Assembly: GCF_002954405.1 (NCBI RefSeq)
Contig: NZ_MQWC01000004.1
Location: 996,990 to 1,060,989 of the forward strand
Direction: 5' to 3'
Length of the DNA: 64,000 nt
Source: Salinibacter sp. 10B
Lineage (GTDB): Bacteria > Bacteroidota > Rhodothermia > Rhodothermales > Salinibacteraceae
Below the pieces are notes generated by a model. It saw only the letters and a list, made by a program, of their open reading frames with translations, was not told the origin of the DNA and ran no database searches. Position 1 is the first letter of the stretch. The number at the start of each line of letters is the position of its first letter. This document shows positions 33,033 to 41,295 of the stretch, in pieces. The position numbers and the translations under genes are program-made.

Positions 33033-35108
33033 ATGGGTGCGATGAACAAACTCCGGGAAAACACCGGAGTCATTCTTTGGATTCTGGTGCTGTCGTTCGG
33101 CATCATCTGGACGTTGCAGGACTCCAACGTCTTTGAGGCCATGAATCAGCCGAGCCAGAACGCAGCGATGGTCAATGACCAGACCATCAGCAATCAGGAG
33201 TACAACCAGGCCGTCGACCGACAGCGGGAGCAACTCAGTCAGCGGATGGAAGGCGAGCTCTCTGCCCGCATGGAGGAAATGGTTCGCCAGCGGGCCTACG
33301 ACCAGCTCATCAACAACGCGCTGCTGGAACAGGAAATGAAACGCCTGGGAATCACGGTCACCGATACCGAAATCGAAAACATGGTGTTCGGGGAGAACCC
33401 GCACCGGCTGATCCGCCAGCAGTTTGCCGATTCCACGGGACGGATCAACTACCAGTTGCTCCGCAACATGGCGCAGAATCCGCAGGCCAACCCGCAGTTT
33501 CTTCAGTTGGAGAACTACCTGAAAGAGCAACGGCGACGCGAAAAGATGTCCTCGCTTGTGCAGTCGTCGGTTTACGTCTCCCAAAAGGACGTAGAAGAGT
33601 ACTACTGGCAACAGAATGCATCGGCCTCGGCCCAGTACGTGGCACTCCGATACGCCTCTGTGCCGGATGACTCAATTTCCGTCAGCGAGTCGGACCTGCG
33701 GTCCTACTACGAAGACAACAAAGAGGATTATGAGCGGAAAAAGACGCTGACGCTCAACTACGTCTCGCTGTCAAAAATTCCGACCGCTGAGGATACTGCC
33801 GCCGTCATGAGCGACCTCGAAGAGCTCCGGTCGGAGTTTTCGAATGCCGAGAACGATTCCCTCTTTCTCGAACAGAACGCCTCGGAACGCACCTTCTCCG
33901 GCGACTTTCAGACCCCAGACCAGTTGGACGCTGCCGTTGCCGACCTAGTGTACGAGGACCCGACGCCGGGACGTGTCGCGGGCCCCGTTACCAGTGGCAG
34001 CCTCGCCCACCTCGTCAAGATTCTCGACACACAGCCCGCGGACGGGGAATACGTCCACGCCTCCCACATTCTGCTCGAATCGGAGGCAGAGGACCCGGCG
34101 CTGCGACAGCAACTGCAATCCATCCGTGACAGCATTGAGTCGGGCGCGGCCCGCTTCGACGCAATGGCACGAGAGTACTCCGACGACCAGTCCGCATCCG
34201 AAGGAGGCGATCTTGGATGGTTCGGCGAGGGACGCATGGTAGAGGCCTTCTCGGATGCCGCGTTCAATGCCTCCGCCGGCGCCCTCGTTGGACCGGTCAA
34301 GTCCGAGTTTGGCTACCACCTCATCCGGGTTCATCAGAAAGCATCACAGGCCGTCCAGGTGGCGGATCTCGCATTTAGTCTGACCCCGAGCCAGGCCACC
34401 CTTTCGGAGAAGCGAACGACGCTCGACGATGTGGCCTTCTACGCCGGTGAGAGCAGCACCTTTACCGAGGAAGCCGAACGCCGCGATCTAAACGTGCAGG
34501 AAGTCACGGCCGAGGCCGACCAGAGCGCCATCCCAGGCATCGGCCAAAGCCGCGCCCTTACCAACTTCATGGAGACGGCCGAAACCGGCGCCATCAGCGA
34601 GGTTATTGAACTCGACGACAAGTTTGTGCTCGCGAAAGTGACGGAGGTGAAGCCGGAAGGCTATCGTCCCTTCTCGGAGGTCAAGGCCCAACTCCGGCCG
34701 CAAGTAGAGCTCCAGAAAAAGAAGGAGATCCAGACGCGCCGCATGCGACAGGCCCTAAACCAGAATGGCTTCCAGCAGTTGCCCCAGGTACTGGGCACCC
34801 AGATGCGGTCGCAGACCGACATTACGTTCACGACGGAGACGGTGCCCGGCGTCGGCCGCGACCCCTCCTTTGCGGGCACTGTATTTGGACTGGAGGAGGG
34901 CGAAACCTCCGGTGTCGTCGGTGGCGAAAATGCAGCCTTCGTGGTCAGCGTCACCTCGATGCAAGAGCCGCCCGCCCTCACGGCCCAGCAGCGGCAGCAG
35001 ATTCGCCAGAAGCTGGCCAAGCAGCGGCAGCGTGAGGTCTCCCAGCAGTGGATCTCGGCCCTCAAGGAGGACGCCACCATCGAAGACATGCGGCAGCAGT
35101 TCCAGTAA
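33033..35108 (+). CDS. ppiD: PpiD-like membrane-anchored peptidyl-prolyl isomerase chaperone
   Basis: About 691 residues from the ATG at 33033 (another at 33042). One N-terminal helix (NTGVILWILVLSFGIIW) anchors a periplasmic body. A SurA/PpiD N-terminal chaperone domain follows (INNALLEQEMKRLGI, ITVTDTEIENM). Residues about 330-430 are a parvulin domain (YVHASHILLESEAED, EYSDDQSASEGGDLGWFGEGRMV, SEFGYHLIRV), and a second, less conserved parvulin-like region lies after it. Its stop abuts the stop of dapF with no intervening bases. Confidence 0.88.
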   Translation: MGAMNKLRENTGVILWILVLSFGIIWTLQDSNVFEAMNQPSQNAAMVNDQTISNQEYNQAVDRQREQLSQRMEGELSARMEEMVRQRAYDQLINNALLEQEMKRLGITVTDTEIENMVFGENPHRLIRQQFADSTGRINYQLLRNMAQNPQANPQFLQLENYLKEQRRREKMSSLVQSSVYVSQKDVEEYYWQQNASASAQYVALRYASVPDDSISVSESDLRSYYEDNKEDYERKKTLTLNYVSLSKIPTAEDTAAVMSDLEELRSEFSNAENDSLFLEQNASERTFSGDFQTPDQLDAAVADLVYEDPTPGRVAGPVTSGSLAHLVKILDTQPADGEYVHASHILLESEAEDPALRQQLQSIRDSIESGAARFDAMAREYSDDQSASEGGDLGWFGEGRMVEAFSDAAFNASAGALVGPVKSEFGYHLIRVHQKASQAVQVADLAFSLTPSQATLSEKRTTLDDVAFYAGESSTFTEEAERRDLNVQEVTAEADQSAIPGIGQSRALTNFMETAETGAISEVIELDDKFVLAKVTEVKPEGYRPFSEVKAQLRPQVELQKKKEIQTRRMRQALNQNGFQQLPQVLGTQMRSQTDITFTTETVPGVGRDPSFAGTVFGLEEGETSGVVGGENAAFVVSVTSMQEPPALTAQQRQQIRQKLAKQRQREVSQQWISALKEDATIEDMRQQFQ

Positions 35109-35948
35109 TCAGGTCACCTGGAGCGACCCGCGGAAGACCGTGACGACGGGGCCTTCGAGGTAGCGCTCGCGGCCCCGGCTCGTCGCCTCGGTGCCGACGG
35201 CGAAGGTGCCCCCTTGCGTTTCGATCGTGAGGGGGCCTTCGGGGACGTATTCGGTGGCCTCCGCGATGGCCGCGGCGGCCAGGACGCCAGTGCCACAGGA
35301 GAGGGTTTCTGCCTCTACCCCCTTCTCGTAGGTGCGCACGTGCAGCGCGTCGCCGTCTACCTCTACGAAGTTGACATTGGCGCCGGGGGGATGTACCCGG
35401 GCATCGCGTCGCAGCGGCGGCGCCCATTCAGCGACGGGAACCGCATCGACGTCGTTCACAAAGATGACGAGGTGTCCGGTGCCGGTATCGACGTAGTGCA
35501 CCGCCTCGGCACTGAACGGCACAGGTTCTTCCAGCGATACGTTGAGTTCGAGCGCCGTGGCCGGCGGTACGTAAAGCCGCACGCAGTCGGGCCGGTCCCT
35601 CGCAACGGTTGCGTGGTACCGACCGGCATCCGTCTCGAATGTCACCTCCGGTCCTTCAAAATCGGCATTAAGAGCAAAGCGCGCCAGGCACCGTGCCCCA
35701 TTTCCACACATGGTGGCCCAGGATCCGTCGGCGTTTACGTAGCGCATCCGATAGTCCGCCCCTTCAGCCTCCGTGTCCGCAAGGGCCAGCAGGCCGTCCG
35801 CCCCCACGCCGTAGTGACGCCGGCACCACGTCGCTGCAAGATCGGACAGCTCTTCGTCAGAGAAGCGATACCAGCGGTTGTCGAGAACCAGAAAGTCGTT
35901 TCCGGCCCCGTGCATTTTGGTGAATTCGACGACGAGCGAGGGACTCAT
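35109..35948 (-). CDS. dapF: Diaminopimelate epimerase
   Basis: 279 residues from the ATG at 35948. The two catalytic cysteines are visible: C81 in ATMCGNGARCLARF and C218 in AETLSCGTGVLAAA. The N-terminus KMHGAGNDFLVLD is the family opening. It interconverts LL- and meso-diaminopimelate for lysine and peptidoglycan synthesis. Convergent with ppiD; divergent from phoH. Confidence 0.95.
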   Translation of the reverse strand: MSPSLVVEFTKMHGAGNDFLVLDNRWYRFSDEELSDLAATWCRRHYGVGADGLLALADTEAEGADYRMRYVNADGSWATMCGNGARCLARFALNADFEGPEVTFETDAGRYHATVARDRPDCVRLYVPPATALELNVSLEEPVPFSAEAVHYVDTGTGHLVIFVNDVDAVPVAEWAPPLRRDARVHPPGANVNFVEVDGDALHVRTYEKGVEAETLSCGTGVLAAAAIAEATEYVPEGPLTIETQGGTFAVGTEATSRGRERYLEGPVVTVFRGSLQVT

Positions 35949-36096
35949 GAAAATGAATCGGTCGTTTCTGAATCCAGTGGTGAAGGTGCGGCACGATTCG
36001 CAAGCACGGCGCGTATAGGGGGCGTCGGGGCAAGTTTCTCTCCGACTGGAGGACACTCTCAATTCCACAATCTTTCAGAAAACTTCCCTCAACCCG

Positions 36097-37047
36097 TTGC
36101 CTGAGAAACAGCTGAGCATCGAAGGCGCCGATCCGCTTCTTCTCTTCGGTTTCAACGATGTGTACCTACGAAAGATCGAGCGCGCCTTTCCCGACACCCA
36201 CATTACGGCCCGCGGCACCGAGATCCACCTCCAAGGAGACGAGGACGCCATCGAGAAGGTCGAGCGCGTCTTCAACGAGATGGTGGTTCTCCTCGACCGG
36301 AACGACACGCTCACAGAAGACGATGTCGAGACGGTCCTCGCCCTCTTCGACTCCGAGGAGCGCGACGCTCCCTCAACCGGCAGTCCTGATACCATTCTCA
36401 CGACCCCGGAGGGGGACGTCATTAAGCCGCGGTCTCCGAACCAGGAACGCCTAGTCAACTCCGCCCAATCCAACGACGTCGTGTTTGCGATTGGCCCTGC
36501 CGGGACCGGCAAAACATACGTGGCCGTTGCTATGGCCGTTGCCGCCCTCAACGACCATCGGGTAAAGCGCATCGTGCTCTCCCGTCCCGCCGTCGAGGCC
36601 GGCGAGCAACTGGGCTTTCTGCCGGGCGACTTCTACGAAAAGGTCGATCCATACCTGCAACCCCTCTACGACGCCATCGGCGACATGATGCCCCGGGAGC
36701 AGATGGCCGAATACCTGGAGCAGGACCGTGTGGAGGTGGTCCCCCTGGCCTACATGCGCGGCCGAACGCTGAAGTCCTCCTTCGTCATTCTGGATGAGGC
36801 GCAGAACGTGACGACCAGCCAGATGAAGATGTTCTTGACGCGGCTCGGCCCGAAGAGCCAAGCCATCATTACGGGGGACATCACTCAGACCGACCTCCAA
36901 AACCGGAGTGAGAGTGGTCTAATTCAGGTCCAACACATCCTCAAGGACATTGACGGGATCGACTTTATCTACCTGGAGCGCGAGGACGTAGTGCGCCACC
37001 GTCTCGTCCGTGAAATTATTGCGGCCTATGAAGAGCACGATGCCTAG
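36097..37047 (+). CDS. PhoH family ATPase
   Basis: 316 residues starting with TTG at 36097; no in-frame ATG was found just upstream and the conserved N-terminus begins here. Walker A GPAGTGKT is at 133-140, and Walker B is in FVILDEAQNVT. Also present are LSRPAVEAGEQLGFLPG and ITGDITQTDL, diagnostic of the PhoH/PhoL group linked to RNA metabolism. Often encoded near ybeY, which is not seen here. Confidence 0.9.
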   Translation: MPEKQLSIEGADPLLLFGFNDVYLRKIERAFPDTHITARGTEIHLQGDEDAIEKVERVFNEMVVLLDRNDTLTEDDVETVLALFDSEERDAPSTGSPDTILTTPEGDVIKPRSPNQERLVNSAQSNDVVFAIGPAGTGKTYVAVAMAVAALNDHRVKRIVLSRPAVEAGEQLGFLPGDFYEKVDPYLQPLYDAIGDMMPREQMAEYLEQDRVEVVPLAYMRGRTLKSSFVILDEAQNVTTSQMKMFLTRLGPKSQAIITGDITQTDLQNRSESGLIQVQHILKDIDGIDFIYLEREDVVRHRLVREIIAAYEEHDA

Positions 37048-37818
37048 CGCTCTTTAGAGACTGTTTTGATTTCACACGATGGCAGTTCAAGCAGAGCGCG
37101 ACGACTGCAGATCGTTGCAATCCACCGGGGTGCCAGCTGAGCAACGGACGAGTCTGCTGGTGTCCAAACACGAGGCCCCCGAGAATCGTGAACGCGGTCT
37201 CCCGCAACTCTCAGCAGTCCCATGGGATTGGGTGAGCAGCTTGGGCGCTGCATCGTGAGATGTATGCTACGGGGCAGCAATCGGCCCTGAATGTTCAACT
37301 CCAACGGCCTGCTAGTGTAGCCCCTGTCGATCGAGCGCAGACGGGGCTCCATACTGATCATGCCCCCTCGGGTCGGCGCGAATATGTTCGGCCCCGACGG
37401 GTTGAACGTAGCCCCTGTGTGGAGATGCCCCTGGACCTTTGTGCGCCGGGCGGCCCCGTGTAACGGTTGCGAAATTCGATGTCCAGCCCGGAACGGTTCC
37501 TCTCGTTTCAGAATTCGGAATGGGCGTCCCTAAGGGACTTCTTCGGTCCCAGGCCTTACTGTGGAGTTTGAGGACGGGCGTCTGTCGAGAAGAAAAATCG
37601 TTGCGGCCCCCTTTCCTCGCATCCAACAGTAACGGCGTGTGTACTCAACCGTGCCCCAGAACCCACAGGATGGGAGCCGACGCCAATCTACTGGGGCTTT
37701 CACACTGGACGTCCCTTTTTTACCTTATCCAGGCATGCCTTCCCTCTGGGCCCGCCGCCCTCGCGTGCCCCACGGCCGCCCTTCCTGATCTAATCCTCGC
37801 TTTTTCAAAAGACACGCC
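37048..37818. other. 771-base gap before the PYP cluster, no gene recognised
   Basis: Unusually long for this dense region. No frame gives a convincing protein, and neither strand shows RNase P, tmRNA or tRNA landmarks that I can find. Just after phoH there is GAGACTGTTTTGATTTC, which resembles the termini of IS5-type elements, but no matching inverted end or transposase was seen. The last part presumably holds the promoter of the PYP cluster. Confidence 0.4.
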
Positions 37819-39468
37819 ATGGCTGACCGTCAACATTTGCCTCAGGATCTTGCGTGGTATCAGGATCGATGGGAAGAGTTGATGGACCTCCTTCCAGCCA
37901 CTGACCCGGAGGAGGTCGTCGATCACATACGCGAGCTTCAGGTAAGCGTGCTCGACGAGGAGGCACAGGCACTTGACGACATGGGGCTTGCCGACGCGGA
38001 CGAGGCGAAGACTGTTCTCCGTCGTATTTTTGAGCGTCTACAGGAGCTCCGACGCAAAAACCAGAACCTCCAGCGTGCCCAAGCCGCCCTGGACGTCGCG
38101 AATCCGGACGACCTCGTGGCTCGGGTAGAATCGCTTCAAGACCGAGTGGACGCCTTTGAGGAACAGCAGGCCCAACTGGCGGATGCTGGATTTGAGGACC
38201 CCGCCCACCTTTTGGAGGCGCTCCGAAGCATGGAGGAGCAACTGAATGCCCTCTACGATGAGAAAGAGGCCACCGAACGGACGGACGACGGCACGCCATT
38301 GAACATGGAGGGCGACATATTCGAACAACTGCAGGCATTGATGGCGCGTGAGGAGAAGCTTCAGCGCGAACTGGGCGTGTCGAATCCCGATGCCGTCGTG
38401 GAAATGGTAGAAGGCCTATCCGATCAGCTTGGCGAGCTCTACCAGGACCGGGATGCCGACACAACCTCCGACTCCATCTTCGCGCCCGCCACGGCGTCAT
38501 CCCCCTCGGCAGAGGATACGCTCGAAGAGGAGTTCGGGACGTCGGACCCCGATACCCTCACCATGATGATGGAGGACCTGACCCAGCAGTTGGATGAGCT
38601 GTATGCCGAACGTGAACGCCTTGCCGAATTGGATTTGAACGGCACCGGCGATGCCGTCGAAATGGTAAAGAGCATGCAGCTTCAGCTCGAATCGCTGTAC
38701 GAGAGCCGCGAGGAGATGTCGCAGCATGGGATCAGCAATGTCGACCATGCGCTTTCCATGATCGAAAACATGGAGGAGCAGCTCAATGATCTGTACGACG
38801 AACGCCATCAACTGGCAACCGAAAAGGGCATCTCCAGTCCGGACGAAGCTCTCTCCCAGCTCGAGGCCCTGGAAGAAGAATTGTCCGCCCTGCTTGAAGA
38901 AAAGAAATCCCTCCGCGAAAAACGCGATCAGCTGGAAGCCCAGTTGAGTGCGCTGCAAGACGAGTTGGGCCTCGACGATCCCGCCGCCATCCCCGACCTC
39001 GTCCAAAGCCTGGAAGACCAACTCCAAGAGACATACGCCGAACAGGACGCTTCGGCGTCGCCCCCGGAGGCCTCCGCCGAAGAGCCGCTCCTCGACGCTG
39101 ACATCCGTGCTCGTCTCGACGACATGGACGAGGAGGCGCTGGAGGCCCTCCCAGTAGGGTTATTTCAACTGGACGACGAGGGCTCCATCCGGCATGCGAC
39201 CTCAAAGGCCCTCCAGTGGCCGGATGTGTCGGCCGCCTCGGCCGAAGCGCTCGTCGGCCAGAACTTCTTTTTCGATGTTGCTCCCGGTACCGACAACACC
39301 TTGTTCCGGGGGCGATTTTCGGATGGCGTTGCCAAGGAGGACCTGGACACGCAGTTTGCCTACACGTACGTGAGCGGGGACACGCCGCCTGCGAATCTCG
39401 TCGTCCAGCTCTACTCTTCTTCCCCTTCAACCCACTGGCTTGCGTTTGCGGTGTTGGAACAGTATTAG
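37819..39468 (+). CDS. Coiled-coil repeat protein with C-terminal cysteine-less PYP-like domain
   Basis: 549 residues, strongly acidic. Residues about 50-410 contain roughly nine degenerate copies of a 30-35-residue unit of the form G-x-x-(D/N)-P-(D/E)-x-A-x-x-M-(V/I)-x-x-(M/L)-x-x-Q-L-x-x-L-Y-x-E-R, for example GISNVDHALSMIENMEEQL. Residues about 420-549 align with photoactive yellow protein: VGLFQLDDEG, LVGQNFFFDVAPGTD, RFSDGV and TQFAYTY. Gly490 replaces the chromophore-binding Cys, so thioester attachment of p-coumarate is impossible. No signal peptide. It lies 76 bases upstream of the true PYP gene. Confidence 0.75.
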   Translation: MADRQHLPQDLAWYQDRWEELMDLLPATDPEEVVDHIRELQVSVLDEEAQALDDMGLADADEAKTVLRRIFERLQELRRKNQNLQRAQAALDVANPDDLVARVESLQDRVDAFEEQQAQLADAGFEDPAHLLEALRSMEEQLNALYDEKEATERTDDGTPLNMEGDIFEQLQALMAREEKLQRELGVSNPDAVVEMVEGLSDQLGELYQDRDADTTSDSIFAPATASSPSAEDTLEEEFGTSDPDTLTMMMEDLTQQLDELYAERERLAELDLNGTGDAVEMVKSMQLQLESLYESREEMSQHGISNVDHALSMIENMEEQLNDLYDERHQLATEKGISSPDEALSQLEALEEELSALLEEKKSLREKRDQLEAQLSALQDELGLDDPAAIPDLVQSLEDQLQETYAEQDASASPPEASAEEPLLDADIRARLDDMDEEALEALPVGLFQLDDEGSIRHATSKALQWPDVSAASAEALVGQNFFFDVAPGTDNTLFRGRFSDGVAKEDLDTQFAYTYVSGDTPPANLVVQLYSSSPSTHWLAFAVLEQY

Positions 39469-39544
39469 CATCCTTGCCAACTGCCCGCTCGCCGTACCCT
39501 CTGCCTCCACCGACTGTACTCCCCTCAAAGACTCCTTTTCTCTC

Positions 39545-40093
39545 ATGCCAGACCAAGACCCTAGCGCCGACTCTCAGGAGCCTTCCATCCTTGACACCGG
39601 AACCACTGAGCCGGCTCCAGACAGCGAGGAGACGTCTGCTCCTCCGGAATCGTCGGGTGCGCAGGCCTCTCCCTCTACCGAGGAAGCGGCGTCCCCATCG
39701 GACACCGAGCCGTCCGAAACCGACGAGCTACACTTTGAGGATGACGACCTCGCGGAAAAGCTTCGACACTCCGACGAGGACCAACTCGACAATGCTCCCT
39801 TCGGGATTATCAAGGTCGACGACGAGGGAGAGGTAGAATTCTTCAATCAGTATGAGTCGGAACTGAGTGGCATGGACCCGGAGGAGGTCCTAGGCCGCAA
39901 CTTCTTCACTCAGGTCGCGCCCTGTACAAACAATCGCCTCTTTCGAGGGCGATTTAAGAAGGGAGTGCGCCGCGGCGAGCTCGATGAGACGTTTACCTAC
40001 ACCTACACGTACAAGATGCGCCCCACACTCGTGGACGTGCACATGTATCGTGACGAGGCGGGTCACAATTGGATTACGGTGCAGAAGTACTGA
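39545..40093 (+). CDS. pyp: Photoactive yellow protein with acidic N-terminal extension
   Basis: 182 residues. Residues 1-75 are an acidic Ser/Pro/Glu extension. From residue 80 the protein aligns without gaps to Halorhodospira PYP (offset 58): FGIIKVDDEG, LGRNFFTQVAPCTNN, RFKKGV and TFTYTYTYKMRPTLVDVHM. Cys127 is the chromophore attachment site and Glu104 corresponds to Glu46. Phe100 replaces Tyr42, Ser108 replaces Thr50 and Met110 replaces Arg52, so pocket hydrogen bonding should differ. PYP binds p-coumarate as a thioester and is a blue-light sensor. The required biosynthetic genes are three and four positions upstream of the DUF427 gene, within 4.3 kb downstream. Confidence 0.93.
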   Translation: MPDQDPSADSQEPSILDTGTTEPAPDSEETSAPPESSGAQASPSTEEAASPSDTEPSETDELHFEDDDLAEKLRHSDEDQLDNAPFGIIKVDDEGEVEFFNQYESELSGMDPEEVLGRNFFTQVAPCTNNRLFRGRFKKGVRRGELDETFTYTYTYKMRPTLVDVHMYRDEAGHNWITVQKY

Positions 40094-40149
40094 GCGCCCC
40101 CTTCGACGTCCGCCTCCCCCGTGCCTTTCTTCGGACGTCCCTCAACGCC

Positions 40150-41241
40150 ATGATCAAATCTCATTCTTCTTCCCTACGGGCCCAAACCTTTTTAGAGGAG
40201 GTTCTGGAAGAATTTGACGCGTCAAGTCCAAAGGAAGCGCTTCATTTGCTCCGGCGCATGAAAGAGGTGCTCTCGGAGTACTATCAGGAGCGGAAGACCC
40301 TTCAATCCTTCGGGTTCGACGATCTCGACGATGCCCTCGATGCCATGATGGCGATGAAGCGTCGTACCGACGCGATGCAGAAGCGCCTCGACGCATACCA
40401 AGAGGCCGAGGAAAAACTGCATGCCATCCAGGATGCCCTGGACGTGGACGCCGACGCGGAGGAAACGGTGAGCACAATTGCACACATCAGTGCGCAGGTG
40501 GAAGCGCTCTATGAGGAGAAGGAAGTCCTTTCCCAGGCGGGATTGTCGGACGCCAACGAGGCCGTCCACATGATCCAGTCGATGCAGGAACGACTCGACC
40601 AGGTTGACGCCTCCCCGGAAACGGACGCTGAGGACGCGTTTGCGCTGCTGGAGCGCGAGTTGGGGGTCTCGGATCCCGAATCGGTGATTCAGATGGTTGA
40701 GAATATGGAGGAGCAAATAACCGCCAGCGTCGACCGGGAGACCAATGCCACGGGGGACAACGCCTCGTCCTCCGACTCCGCTCCCTCCAGTTCGACGGCG
40801 GTTCAGACGCTCGAACGTCAGCTCCTTGCCCTACAAGAAGGGGACGTCGACCTTGCGACCGATGAATTTGCAACCCTTCTTCCGATCGGGGTCCTACACC
40901 AGCTCGATACACACACCCCCGAACACCTGAACGCCCACGACGTCGGAATTCTCGCGGTCGACGACGATGATCGGATTCGGGCAGCGAATGACCACCACCC
41001 CTCCCTTCCCGGACTGGAAAAAGATCCCGTGGGGACGTCGTTCTTTGATCGGGTTCCAGCCTCTCGGAACCCGATGCTCCAACTGCCCCTCCAGACTGCC
41101 CGCCAAAAGGGCGTTCTCGACGCCCGGTTCTTCTACACGTTCCCTCATCCCAAAACGGACGGGACGCCCCTGCCGGTGAAGCTTCAATTTCACCGAACGG
41201 AACGGGATTCGGTGACGTGGCTTCTGTACGCTCCGCTGTAA
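40150..41241 (+). CDS. Second coiled-coil protein with C-terminal cysteine-less PYP-like domain
   Basis: 363 residues from the ATG at 40150. Residues 15-200 carry about four units of the same repeat as the 549-aa protein, for instance GLSDANEAVHMIQSMQERL and ELGVSDPESVIQMVENMEEQ. After a Ser-rich linker, residues about 260-363 form a divergent PYP-like domain: DVGILAVDDDDRI, GTSFFDRVPASRN and ARFFYTFPH. Ser305 occupies the chromophore Cys position. It starts 56 bases after pyp and shares strand and spacing with the following ligase gene. Likely a structural or signalling partner of PYP. Confidence 0.7.
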   Translation: MIKSHSSSLRAQTFLEEVLEEFDASSPKEALHLLRRMKEVLSEYYQERKTLQSFGFDDLDDALDAMMAMKRRTDAMQKRLDAYQEAEEKLHAIQDALDVDADAEETVSTIAHISAQVEALYEEKEVLSQAGLSDANEAVHMIQSMQERLDQVDASPETDAEDAFALLERELGVSDPESVIQMVENMEEQITASVDRETNATGDNASSSDSAPSSSTAVQTLERQLLALQEGDVDLATDEFATLLPIGVLHQLDTHTPEHLNAHDVGILAVDDDDRIRAANDHHPSLPGLEKDPVGTSFFDRVPASRNPMLQLPLQTARQKGVLDARFFYTFPHPKTDGTPLPVKLQFHRTERDSVTWLLYAPL

Positions 41242-41295
41242 CACATTCCCTCACAGCTCTTCTCCCCTCCCTAAACGCTCCTCGTTCCTCTCTCG

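Noticed and set aside
32747-33142. Upstream extension of the MtfA-like peptidase
   Set aside because: The extension overlaps the ppiD start on the other strand and has no conserved sequence; the membrane-anchor start at 32746 is natural.
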